Part shown: in pieces, positions 10,801-17,337 of the stretch
How positions within the stretch are numbered: position 1 is the stretch's first letter
Layout of the letters: each line of letters opens with the position of its first letter
NCBI RefSeq assembly: GCF_900141635.1
Contig: NZ_FSRH01000015.1
Location: 1 to 64,000 of the forward strand
Direction: 5' to 3'
Origin: Peptoclostridium litorale DSM 5388
Lineage (GTDB): Bacteria > Bacillota > Clostridia > Peptostreptococcales > Peptostreptococcaceae
Length of the DNA stretch: 64,000 bases
Translations under genes and position numbers: made by a program
The notes under the pieces: generated by a model
Databases searched by the model: none
What the model was told of the DNA's origin: nothing
Seen by the model: only the letters and a program-made list of their open reading frames with translations

Positions 10801-11133
10801 GGCGCAGGGGTGAAGTTCACCATAAGCCCGTCAAGCGAGGGTGCGGGCTTCGGGCAGACGTCGCTTTCAAATGAGTACGTCATGGAGGCGCTAGTGTACA
10901 GCGCAGGCTCTCAAAGCCAGATATACAATGCAAGCGGCCCTATAAGCCTGACAATGGACTATGACAGCGCAAAGTATGCCATGAGGAGGATGGAAAGCGC
11001 ATATATAGCCTCTTACGACTCGTATTCGGGAACGTGGAGAAAGATAAGCGACGCGTCTTCGGGCTACTCGTCATCGGCTTCAGCCATTGTTTACAAGATG
11101 GGAAGGTACATGGTTGTAGGAGCGAGGCGCTAG
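4840..11133 (+). CDS. Giant secreted protein with about ten IPT/TIG domains and one fibronectin type III domain
   Basis: A protein of 2097 residues starting at GTG 4840 behind GAGGCGGTG. The hydrophobic stretch at about 14-35 is a signal peptide. IPT/TIG domains recur, recognisable by the P-x-x-G-x-x-x-GG-x-x-x-I-x-GSDF pattern, near residues 667, 757, 1009, 1120, 1273, 1474, 1598 and 1685. More diverged copies occur in the first 400 residues. A fibronectin type III domain spans about 1807-1893 (ITWDEVDGATEYEIY). An EF-hand-like loop DSNGDGAWNPGE near 1153 sits inside one IPT domain and could bind calcium. The last 190 residues resemble the domain that precedes SLH repeats in clostridial surface proteins, but the SLH repeats are absent. 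A fibrous surface or adhesion role is likely; the ligand is unknown. Confidence 0.85.
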   Translation: MYDKNDRRSCNALFKRLVAAILSISMVLGVLPWDEIAGIYAYDEESYYVNKVIVTKIYGSGLYDVTHTKIALKGSNLKDISIVAETSQGLRTYSNPEINTSSAVEFTIDGNVVGETITVGSADISIDQANIPTMSKIDKRVVKAGQEGISIQGANLDRVGTVDEGVSYGAYFEDNSGSSGQKSLPVTSNSEGSLSTGSINGTLGLQNIIFKKQYSKDVNFNNDSGTKTVEVTIQNTYNDQFRLIDGITMSGLNMNPNRGQVKDDIIFTADSGLDDYDVFLIKDLTDKFTDYNKCTDPVFKPDVDEKQTLTVKVPNYKLGYIENGEYYVVITNKIPTGADPEKSINKQYVLSEKFTIIDASQKMKILAPLQPDKGPDSGARVEVSGVFFGSLNISEFRPVNNNITVKEPSGIDEEMTVEYSAGKYKEQNVTSAKRTIKVLVGGVAKFAKKEDGSSYEYSFEPQLDKLTIITPQVTDAETDPVKDVVVETVTTITLEGGEKVIIKERAELEKGYTYEPSKVTPNVSSITPQKIYVEKAADGSYEINQDTMVAVYGSSILIYKYTDSEGVEEVRYPIVELGADVRLNKNNNLDESNPELFLKIFDSSDRELDGSSSSQLGSKILTIIPKGTKVQNLGKTFIKIINPVKNDVIEGRSGSLQYAVEFVSPDVSKMPVIESVTPNTVTTEGGEEVVIEGSNFQVGAVVIIDGKEVAGITRQQDGRKITFKAPKGREGLTQIQVVNPEGGIAIAEFRYVKTYTDPKIVSFSPKKGSSGTLVVVKGDNFVKPDPTAGESDILKLVGTRVLLGGKDINSYNRDPVTKNIVLKGYVAPGGQNEDETGKLVRIAQDTQKLKLEDYYHSVVMKDTGTGRYFTIDFDSKGDVQLSNGTERFTIFKSADSIKARRESGQEYVVSITTDPEGANDRSDYLEMDLVGSESGAEYKLKLMTPFTVDSGTMIIDGDKVKVKGIDELYFWVPVLEAEGYYDLTVQNPDTKKDSKEGQSGFYYYKQPYSDPNITLIYPKEGSVEGGYSITISADSKDGRECFVDNGEEKTRVFINGVEVESDNITVSTDGFSIDAVVPPLGFDLQQKYGVGRLTVPVVVTNPDGGTDGVEEGFTYVVPTSHPKITKMVPGEGSAAGGNIVEITGSDFRFFEPYTDSNGDGAWNPGEPYLDLNGHKVNKTDWTKQVDDGTLGPDDFSGRDIQFLRENLEGEYDSLINPVLPKVFFGKKQAEISELSAGYIKITAPLGTPGNVDVYVVNNDSGISNKATYKYSSSKPAIDQIIPAKGPKSGKNDIEIFGSGFSSSTISVYEENEAGEISKADKKMPVIRFGDVSNRDIPRDQQNSGRIDSSRTTVELAGGLRIEYDGKADRLSISSSIDEKTFSVELEYTDDKVYIPLWLMEDEHGIPYSAYEMMSVEVTDKRLIVDKGFSPWAQIVDSNHIEAKAASYHTIGEVSLRVINPDKGEVIGKYEYKNPDSSPEIISIEKDSRPPERTLYDFGANQKMIKLVKVTYKGGNTITITGSDFRESAGVQIGNVVGIAPSDIDYTLPSKITFTMPSVSEEEVGKLLKVIVMNEDGASASSEDSKPEAIYIMFISGETAPKVESVNPSKGSSIGGEEVVIKGSDFRAGISVFFGENAVRQQDITLVDYKTLKVITPAGASGTVDVKVENTDGELGVLSDGFTYISSPIVTNVLDFEKQNEKKRNINIDGGEVILVKGSGFEEGSAVYFMPVLEELEDDAQADLYIGTKGYKFKDSAEAAKVEYIDGETLKVTTPEGRLGEGGLIVVNSDKGSSEIYSGITYGLEEIDAPENAKAEIIYDRYIRITWDEVDGATEYEIYVSEDGGSYNFAATTGETSFIYQDLEENTDYRFKIRAVGNISTSNPSTETNEVTTGSDAGYEDKDGELAEKTTISLMGDSVQVVIGKDSYRDKTVIDLTSTKLSSAKRAVISIPLEVANSSRAADIEVIGRDFALQFNPSAFSQSAVDEDGAGVKFTISPSSEGAGFGQTSLSNEYVMEALVYSAGSQSQIYNASGPISLTMDYDSAKYAMRRMESAYIASYDSYSGTWRKISDASSGYSSSASAIVYKMGRYMVVGARR

Positions 11134-11324
11134 TTCAAAAGCATAAAAGGCAGTGCATTATTGCTCGCACTGTGGAAAGGCATTTGCATTTCATTTGAAT
11201 CGGCCCGCGAGGGCGGAATAACCGGCAATCACTTTTGCTTGGGATTTTCCACAGGCTCGCACAAAGACAACAAGGAAAAACATATTGAACCATATACAAT
11301 TTTTTATAAGGAGGTGCTTTGGAA

Positions 11325-12977
11325 ATGGCGGATTCAAAGGGTTTTAGAAGATTTATCTCATCAGCTGCCGTGCTGATAATGGCGGTTTGCATGCTGGCCT
11401 ATCCTGTTGAAGGATTTGCCGCGGCGAAGGCGCCTGCGGGAAGCCTTGAAGGATTCATAGTCAGCATATTCGGGAACACTGTGACTCTTGAGGACTACGA
11501 CGGGGACGTCCACACGCTCTTCACGGACGGGAAGACCCAGCTTTCGATGGACATGGAAACCGTCTACAATCTTTCGGAGTTCAAAAGGGGAATGGAGGTC
11601 TACATTGAATACAAAAGGGACACCATAACCTACATGGACGGATACTCCACCGAAAGCTTCGGGCAGATAGACGCAGGAAGCAGATGGAGAAGCGGGCAGG
11701 TCACAATGATAGACCGTGACAGGCTTGAGATAATGGACCTTCTTGGAAACAGGGAGATATACAGCATCAGCCCGGCCTGCATAGTGACAAGGGGCGGAAT
11801 AAGCATAAGACGTGAAGAGATAGGCGAAGGAGACAGGGTAAAGCTCTATTTCGACACGTACGACACGATGACCGCCGGCAGGATTCAGGTCCAGGGCAGG
11901 TCGGTTCTGCTAAAGGGCATATACAAGGGCCAGCTGGCCATCTCGGACAGGTATGACGACTCTCTTTCATTCGAAGGGCTCAAGATGCTCAAAAACGGGA
12001 GCTGGGAGGATGCATATTCTTCCAACATGAAGCTTTCTCCGGACTCGAAGATATACATTTCGGGAAGCTCCGTAAGTCCTGAAAACCTGAAATACTACAG
12101 GGGAAAGACGGCATATCTTGCGGTAAAGGACTTTTTCGGATCGGACTCGGTGGAGAAGATGGTTCTAAAGGACAGGTTCGAAAGGCTGTATTCCGAGAGG
12201 ATAGACGAGAAGAGCCCCTACAGCTCACAGGTGGAGCTTTCAAACAAGACGAACATAAACATAACGCAGGGAAGCATAGTGGTCAAGGGCGGAAGGCTTG
12301 TCGAGGATTCCACGATATCGCAGGGCCAGACAGCCCTCATAGTGGCGGATTCGTCGTATGCCGGCGAGAGCGCCAATGTGGTGATGGTGGCGGGAGAAGG
12401 AAACGCGCCTTCAGGGCTTAACGCAAGCTATATATACAGCGCAAGGCTTGGAATGGTTCTTCCCTACTCAGTAGAGACGGAAAACCTTTATGTGCTCCAA
12501 AACCACGACTGGGCGGCCATGGAAAACATGGCTTTTTACTACGACGAGGACACGTTCATATACGATGTGGACGAAGAAGAGGTGATAAGCGTTGAGGACT
12601 TCTCTTCCGGAAAATACGCCCCTGGAAAGGCCAAGGGAAAACATGCGTACATATACGGGGACGGGGACAGGATATCATTCATTTCAATAAAGGATGAAAT
12701 GGACTCGCTCGGAGCGATAAGAACAACATCGGGGCTTGCGGACTCTGTATATGAAAGCTCGAAGACTGGCTGGATGGTGGAAATGAGGGATGCGAGCGAC
12801 TACAGCGCAAAAAAAGAAAAGTGGATGCCAAAGAATAATTCTGTTAACATAATATTAGAGGACGCCCTCATAATAAAGGGCTCGAAAAGTATAGAGCCAG
12901 GGGATATTCTTCCGGGCGACAACCTTTACATTGTAAGGGATGGAGCTTTTGCCAGGGTCGTTTACATAAGGCCGTAA
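11325..12977 (+). CDS. Secreted beta-rich protein of unknown function in the surface-protein operon
   Basis: The chosen start is the ATG at 11325, ten bases after AAGGAGG; a TTG at 11319 would be too close to it. The 550-residue product has a signal peptide (about 12-32, ending near GFAAAKA). The rest is a chain of short beta-strand units of the type G-x-V-x-x-I-x-x-x-x-V/I-x-L-x-D, for example GFIVSIFGNTVTLEDYDG and SGQVTMIDRDRLEIMDLLG. These look like repeated small OB- or barrel-like modules. I recognise no family with certainty and see no SLH or anchoring signal. It lies between the giant IPT protein (191-base gap) and an SLH protein (29-base gap), so it may be a partner or assembly factor of the surface fibre. 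Confidence 0.7.
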   Translation: MADSKGFRRFISSAAVLIMAVCMLAYPVEGFAAAKAPAGSLEGFIVSIFGNTVTLEDYDGDVHTLFTDGKTQLSMDMETVYNLSEFKRGMEVYIEYKRDTITYMDGYSTESFGQIDAGSRWRSGQVTMIDRDRLEIMDLLGNREIYSISPACIVTRGGISIRREEIGEGDRVKLYFDTYDTMTAGRIQVQGRSVLLKGIYKGQLAISDRYDDSLSFEGLKMLKNGSWEDAYSSNMKLSPDSKIYISGSSVSPENLKYYRGKTAYLAVKDFFGSDSVEKMVLKDRFERLYSERIDEKSPYSSQVELSNKTNINITQGSIVVKGGRLVEDSTISQGQTALIVADSSYAGESANVVMVAGEGNAPSGLNASYIYSARLGMVLPYSVETENLYVLQNHDWAAMENMAFYYDEDTFIYDVDEEEVISVEDFSSGKYAPGKAKGKHAYIYGDGDRISFISIKDEMDSLGAIRTTSGLADSVYESSKTGWMVEMRDASDYSAKKEKWMPKNNSVNIILEDALIIKGSKSIEPGDILPGDNLYIVRDGAFARVVYIRP

Positions 12978-13006
12978 ACCGACAAAAAAAGTGGAAAGGT
13001 GATTCG

Positions 13007-14548
13007 ATGAAGAAAATTTTTTCAGCGCTAATTAGCATGTCTCTTGCATGCATGCTCGTCACCCAGAGCGCATTTGCAGTTCCGCCGGGGTTTTCAGGCG
13101 GAGTAAACAACGAATATGAGTACGAGGAAGTGCTTTTCATAACGGGAAAGCCCATAAGATTCGTGGGGGAGATAACGATATCGGAAAGCAAGAAGGACGA
13201 ATCCGGAAAGCTTTCCTACAAGTTCAAGCTAGAGCCCAAGGACAGGTCAATAGACGCCAAGCTTTCAAGGTCCATAAGCATAGACACCCAGTACACAAAG
13301 CGTGATGACAAGGGGCAGACGATAGGGGACGCCGTGATAGGAAGCTACAGCGAAAAAATAGAAGTCGGCGAAGACAAATACGAGCTTGAGGACTTCCAGT
13401 TTTCAAAGTCTGACATAATAGACAACAGGGCGGCGTCGGATTTTCTTTCCGGGAACTTCAAGGGCAGAAAATACTACAAGATAAACAAGACGGAAGGCAG
13501 CGTGACAGTGGACATATCAGGCGGGGACGTGGGATATGAAAACTTCTGGGGAGCTACCGGAACAAACATAATAGACTACAAGATAGACTACAAAAGGACC
13601 ATAGCCGGAGAAGACGGGGCGGACGACGAAAATGTCGACTGGAGCGGAACTGCAAGGGCGACGGTTTCGGACAGCACGTCGAAATCCCTCAGATACTCCG
13701 CGAACGAGGCTGGATTTTCAAGCTTCAACGGAGGCCATATGAGGGTTACAAACAGGGAAGTCACATCGAGATACAGCTACAGCCTCCCTGACATGGACGA
13801 CGAGAGCGTTGGGATAGACCAGGGGGACGGCGAAAAGACCGCTCCGGACGGAGGAAGCGACACGGGAAGCATAGAGATTTCAAGGGAGATGTCTCCTAAA
13901 ATAGAAAGGCTGATAGTCCCTAAATTCAGGGACCTTTCAGGCCACTGGGCGCAGTCGGACATAGAAAAGCTATATTCCCTCGACGTTTTGGAGGAGAGCG
14001 GGGACTTCTTCAGCCCGGACGTTCCTATAACAAGGATGGAGTTCATAAAGGGAGTGATGAAGGCCTGCAACATAAGGCCTGAAATGGAAGACGGCAAAAA
14101 GAGCAGCTCTAGGTCGAGAAGGCAGCCTGCCGAAGAAGCGGTGTTTACGGACATAGACGTGAAGGACGAGGACTACGCGTATATAAAGGACGCCTACCAA
14201 AAGGGAATAATAAAGGGGGAGCAAAGCGGAAAGTTCTATCCCGACAGCCCCCTTACAAGAGCCCAGGCAGTCACGATACTGATAAGGGCGCTTGGGTTTG
14301 AAAACAAGGCTCCTACCCCGGGATACTACAGCGGCTTTTCAGATGACAGGCAGATACCGTCATGGGGAAAGGCCAGCATATACATGGCCAGGGAGATAGG
14401 GCTAGTTCAGGGCGACGAGCAGGGAAGGTTCAATCCGAATGCCGTAATGACAAGGTCTCAGGCCAGCGTCATGATAGTCAGATTCCTCGAATTCCTCCAG
14501 AGGGACCTTCAGAGGGACTACAGGGAGAACATAGTATATTACAACTAA
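13007..14548 (+). CDS. Secreted protein with three C-terminal SLH domains, candidate anchor of the operon
   Basis: A protein of 513 residues with a clear signal peptide (MKKIFSALISMSLACMLVTQ, cleavage near AFA-VPP). Residues 30-290 form a beta-rich region without a recognised family. Three SLH domains follow at about 306-355 (FRDLSGHWA), 379-430 (FTDIDVKDEDYAYIKDAY) and 443-500 (FSDDRQIPSWGKASIYMA). Each ends in the usual P-x-x-x-x-TRxxxxxxx pattern. SLH domains bind pyruvylated secondary wall polymer, so this protein should sit on the wall. It is last in the operon and the only member with SLH domains, which suggests that it tethers the other three. Confidence 0.85.
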   Translation: MKKIFSALISMSLACMLVTQSAFAVPPGFSGGVNNEYEYEEVLFITGKPIRFVGEITISESKKDESGKLSYKFKLEPKDRSIDAKLSRSISIDTQYTKRDDKGQTIGDAVIGSYSEKIEVGEDKYELEDFQFSKSDIIDNRAASDFLSGNFKGRKYYKINKTEGSVTVDISGGDVGYENFWGATGTNIIDYKIDYKRTIAGEDGADDENVDWSGTARATVSDSTSKSLRYSANEAGFSSFNGGHMRVTNREVTSRYSYSLPDMDDESVGIDQGDGEKTAPDGGSDTGSIEISREMSPKIERLIVPKFRDLSGHWAQSDIEKLYSLDVLEESGDFFSPDVPITRMEFIKGVMKACNIRPEMEDGKKSSSRSRRQPAEEAVFTDIDVKDEDYAYIKDAYQKGIIKGEQSGKFYPDSPLTRAQAVTILIRALGFENKAPTPGYYSGFSDDRQIPSWGKASIYMAREIGLVQGDEQGRFNPNAVMTRSQASVMIVRFLEFLQRDLQRDYRENIVYYN

Positions 14549-14646
14549 AGACAGAAAATAAAAATTTATACAGTCAATATGGAACTCAAAACGTTGGAAT
14601 ACAGCGGAAATTGTGGGATGGCTGAAACATATTACAAATAATGGAT

Positions 14647-14676
14647 GTGACAAAAGACCTACATTTCTGCTATAAT
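14647..14676 (+). promoter_or_regulatory. Vegetative-type promoter for cassette 1
   Basis: GTGACA at 14647-14652 and TATAAT at 14671-14676 are separated by 18 bases. TGC directly before the -10 box makes it an extended -10. Transcription would start near 14683 and give a leader of about 280 bases before the first cassette gene. Confidence 0.6.
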
Positions 14677-14721
14677 ATAGCATAAATAATACAAAATTGA
14701 ACATCAAGTGAATTATATTTG

Positions 14722-14791
14722 CATTCCCTGCCAAAGGAGAGGCTCAGGCCCCTTTTGGCAGGGAATGTTTGCGTTTTAGGGGGATGTCGAA
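14722..14791 (+). promoter_or_regulatory. Leader hairpin with Spo0A-box-like site, copy 1
   Basis: A 14-bp perfect stem (CATTCCCTGCCAAA at 14722-14735, TTTGGCAGGGAATG at 14754-14767) closes an inner GGC-TCAG-GCC hairpin. It is followed by TTTGCGTTTTAGGGGGA and TGTCGAA (14785-14791), which fits the Spo0A box consensus TGNCGAA. The segment before the stem (TTGAACAT...GTGAATTATA) and after it (TGCGTT...ATGTCGAAAAAA) recurs upstream of the second cassette at 19708-19813, while the stem sequence differs. There is no T-tract, so it is not a plain terminator. Confidence 0.55.
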
Positions 14792-14962
14792 AAAAGCTGC
14801 ATAATATCAAATGCTGTACAGAAAAGTAAAACATTGGAATATGCTGGCGAACCCCCCTGCAAAGGCTTTGCGGCGGGACTTTACGAATCTGATGTAAAAA
14901 CATTGAAAAAAAGAGAAAAAATGTATTGCGCTAAAAATAATTAATAAGGAAGGTGTGGCGAT

Positions 14963-15646
14963 TTGGAAGAGACTATTGATATCAGGGAATACTTCGAGAT
15001 GGTGAGAAAGAGGATTTGGATGATAATCGGGATATCGGCGTTTTTCATGGCTGTCAGCGCTGCGGTCAGCTTTTTAGTGCTGGAGCCGGTATATCAGACG
15101 AGCACGACCCTGATGGTGAACAAGGCTAAAGACGACATAGACAAGATAATAGACTATCAGGATGTCATGCTCAGCCAAAAACTTGTCAACACATACGGGG
15201 AGATAGCCAAGTCGAAGGTGGTAATGAGCAAGGTGGCGGGAAAGTTGAATCTTAAAATGAGCACAGGACAGCTCATGGGCAAGGTCAGCGTCACTCCTGT
15301 GAAGGACACTGAAATAATGAGAATAACAGTTTCGGACAATGACCCTGCGCTTGCCGTGAGCATTGCGGACATCACTGCCGACGTGTTCATGGAAGAGGTC
15401 TCGAGGATAATGAATGTTGAAAACATCCAGATAATAGACAGGGCTGAAGTGCCTGCAGGGCCTGTAAAGCCGAATAAAAACATGAACGTGGCGATAGCTG
15501 GAGTTTTGGGAGTAATGCTCGGGCTTTTCATAACTTTTATGATCGAGTATCTGGACAACACAATAAAAACGCCTGAAGACGTCGAAAAAAATCTGGGGAT
15601 ACAGGTTATAGGAATGATTCCGGTGTTTGAACAAATAGAAAAATAG
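14963..15646 (+). CDS. cpsC: Wzz/CpsC-type chain-length protein, kinase co-activator (cassette 1)
   Basis: A protein of 227 residues starting at TTG 14963 behind AAGGAAGGTG. It has the family layout: a short cytoplasmic N-terminus (EETIDIREYFEMVRKR), a first membrane segment at about 18-40, an extracytoplasmic domain with YQTSTTLMVNKAKDD, a P-rich stretch (PAGPVKPNKNMN), and a second membrane segment at about 176-197. The cytoplasmic tail ends TPEDVEKNLGIQVIGMIP, which in Gram-positives contacts and activates the partner tyrosine kinase. It controls polysaccharide chain length and export at the membrane. The kinase gene starts nine bases downstream. A close paralogue lies at 19935. Confidence 0.92.
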   Translation: MEETIDIREYFEMVRKRIWMIIGISAFFMAVSAAVSFLVLEPVYQTSTTLMVNKAKDDIDKIIDYQDVMLSQKLVNTYGEIAKSKVVMSKVAGKLNLKMSTGQLMGKVSVTPVKDTEIMRITVSDNDPALAVSIADITADVFMEEVSRIMNVENIQIIDRAEVPAGPVKPNKNMNVAIAGVLGVMLGLFITFMIEYLDNTIKTPEDVEKNLGIQVIGMIPVFEQIEK

Positions 15647-15655
15647 GAGGGCAAT

Positions 15656-16429
15656 ATGAATCTGCTAAATGAGCTTATAGTTTATCAAAAGCCGAAGTCG
15701 CCAATATCGGAGGCTTACAGGAGCCTCAGGACCAACATAGAATTTGCGAACGTGGACAATGACAAGAAGCTGATACTAATAACCAGTTCCAAGCAGGCGG
15801 AGGGCAAGTCTACGACTGTCGCAAACCTGGCGGTGACAATGGCCAACATGGGCAAAAAGGTTGTGATTGTGGATGGGGATCTTAGAAGGCCCAGAGTCCA
15901 CAAAATTTTCGGACACACCAAAATAGGGGGGGTGACGGAAATACTTCTGAGCCACTGCAGCTATAAGGGATGCGTCAAAAAGACCGAAGTGGAAAATCTC
16001 GACATAATAACGTCGGGGCAGACTCCGCCGAACCCTTCAGAAATGCTAAGTTCAAACAGCATGAAACAGATTCTTGAAGAGGTGAGAAACGACTACGACT
16101 ATGTTTTCATAGATTCGCCGCCCGTTGCCGCCGTTGCGGACGCCGTCATACTGTCTGGAATGGCGGACGGGGTCGTGCTGGTTTGTGCATGCGGCCGCGT
16201 GGAGGTGGACATGGTTAGAAACACCCTTCAAGCCCTTGAAAACGCAGGGGCGTATGTAATCGGAAGCGTGATAAACAATATAGATGTGCATGACAAGAAG
16301 TCGGGTTACTACTATTATTCTCCATCTTATTACGGATACTGCGAAGATTCAAACGAAAAGAGAAAAAGGAAAAAGCGAAAAAAAAAACAAGCCCAGTCAG
16401 GGCTGAAGGCGGCGTCGGGAAATGATTGA
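15656..16429 (+). CDS. cpsD: CpsD/CapB-type bacterial tyrosine kinase (cassette 1)
   Basis: A protein of 257 residues with all landmarks of a BY-kinase. Walker A is at about 44-53 (SSKQAEGKST), Walker A' at about 71-80 (VIVDGDLRRP) and Walker B at about 151-157 (VFIDSPP). A C-terminal tyrosine cluster (YYYYSPSYYGY, about 218-230) precedes a very basic tail (KRKRKKRKKKQ). It autophosphorylates on the tyrosine cluster and works with the Wzz-like protein just upstream to regulate polysaccharide assembly. Its stop codon overlaps the start of the phosphatase gene by eight bases, so translation is probably coupled. A second copy is at 20635. Confidence 0.93.
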   Translation: MNLLNELIVYQKPKSPISEAYRSLRTNIEFANVDNDKKLILITSSKQAEGKSTTVANLAVTMANMGKKVVIVDGDLRRPRVHKIFGHTKIGGVTEILLSHCSYKGCVKKTEVENLDIITSGQTPPNPSEMLSSNSMKQILEEVRNDYDYVFIDSPPVAAVADAVILSGMADGVVLVCACGRVEVDMVRNTLQALENAGAYVIGSVINNIDVHDKKSGYYYYSPSYYGYCEDSNEKRKRKKRKKKQAQSGLKAASGND

Positions 16430-17225
16430 TATGCACTGCCATATACTTCCCGAAGTGGACGATGGATCAATTAGCATTCATGAAACCATAGAGATGGCGA
16501 AAATAGCATATGCAGATGGAATAAGGGAGATAATAAACACATCGCATTTTCACAGCGAATCTGACGATGTGACGGGACTCGAGCTTTTGAAGACTGCAAA
16601 AATGGTAAACGAAGCACTCGAAAAGGAGGGGGTGGGAGTCAGGGTGCACGTTGGAAATGAGCTTTACTGGAATGAAGGGCTAATGAAGAATCTGGACAGC
16701 GGAGGTTTTTACACGCTGGCGAAAAGCGACTACGTGCTTGTCGAATTTCGTCCGGACAAAATCCCCCCCGACATTGAGGACGTGGCGTATGAATTCATTA
16801 TAAGGGGATACAGGCCCATAATAGCCCACATAGAAAGATACATCCAGGTGGTAGATGACATAGAAGTTGTGGCAAAGCTTATAGATTCGGGATTTCTGAT
16901 ACAGATGAATTCAAGGCCCATAACGCTTGGGACGGGGGGCAGGGTCGAGAGCTTTTGCAGGGAGGCCCTCGAAAGAAATATGGTCCACTTCGTGGCAAGC
17001 GACGCCCATGACAGGAGCATTAGGACTCCGAGTCTTGCCGCGGCGTATGAAAAGGTCAAAGCCATAACGGGAGAGGAAATTGCCAGGGAAATATTCTTGG
17101 CAAACCCTGAAAAGCTCCTGAAAAACGAAGATATAGATCCTTTTGAAATAATCGGGCAAAAAAAAGGGGGACTGAGGAGGTTTTTCAAAAGACACAAAAA
17201 GCAAAAGGGAGGTGTCCTTGTATGA
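16422..17225 (+). CDS. cpsB: CpsB-type PHP-domain protein tyrosine phosphatase (cassette 1)
   Basis: A protein of 267 residues beginning MIDMHCHILPEVDDG, the metal-binding opening of the PHP phosphatase family (CpsB/YwqE). Other conserved elements are INTSHFH, EFRPDKIPPDIE, HIERY and the late SDAHD. The enzyme is a manganese-dependent phosphatase that removes phosphate from the tyrosine cluster of the BY-kinase. It overlaps the kinase gene by eight bases. The C-terminal tail is strongly basic (GGLRRFFKRHKKQK), which may hold it near the membrane or the polymer. Confidence 0.92.
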   Translation: MIDMHCHILPEVDDGSISIHETIEMAKIAYADGIREIINTSHFHSESDDVTGLELLKTAKMVNEALEKEGVGVRVHVGNELYWNEGLMKNLDSGGFYTLAKSDYVLVEFRPDKIPPDIEDVAYEFIIRGYRPIIAHIERYIQVVDDIEVVAKLIDSGFLIQMNSRPITLGTGGRVESFCREALERNMVHFVASDAHDRSIRTPSLAAAYEKVKAITGEEIAREIFLANPEKLLKNEDIDPFEIIGQKKGGLRRFFKRHKKQKGGVLV

Positions 17226-17322
17226 AGCTGAATTTAAAAGCATGGAAAAGGCCGAAGCTGCTGCGGTTATATACAGGTGCATTAACTACGGGCGAAAAAA
17301 TGAAATTCAATACAAAAATTAA
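17224..17322 (+). pseudogene. Possible remnant of an SLH gene 3' end
   Basis: Right after the phosphatase stop, an open frame without its own ribosome site reads EAEFKSMEKAEAAAVIYR (EAAAVIYR at 17254-17277). It then runs into unrelated codons and a stop. EAAAVIYR is the exact closing motif of the last SLH domain in the gene immediately downstream (at 17338). This may be what is left of an additional SLH gene lost by recombination. The match is short, so chance cannot be excluded. Confidence 0.25.
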
Positions 17323-17337
17323 AGGGGGGGCAATCAA

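Larger units (their letters stand above)
14549..14962. other. Intergenic control region of the first kinase cassette
   Basis: 414 bases without a gene. It holds an extended -10 promoter (14647-14676), a long hairpin followed by a Spo0A-box-like heptamer (14722-14791), and a second GC-rich hairpin near 14847-14878 with GCAAA/TTTGC at its tip. Two near-identical 20-base segments lie at 14588-14607 and 14828-14847, sharing AAAAC-N-TTGGAATA and ending GG. No terminator with a T-tract is seen for the upstream surface-protein operon, so read-through from it is possible. Confidence 0.5.

Noticed and set aside
14722-14767. Leader stem considered as an intrinsic terminator
   Set aside because: No T-tract follows, and the sequence after the stem is conserved between both leaders as GCGTT...TGTCGAA instead.
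14847-14880. GC-rich hairpin considered as a riboswitch core
   Set aside because: Does not match consensus elements I know (c-di-GMP, purine, THF, preQ1, c-di-AMP) and is not present in the paralogous leader.
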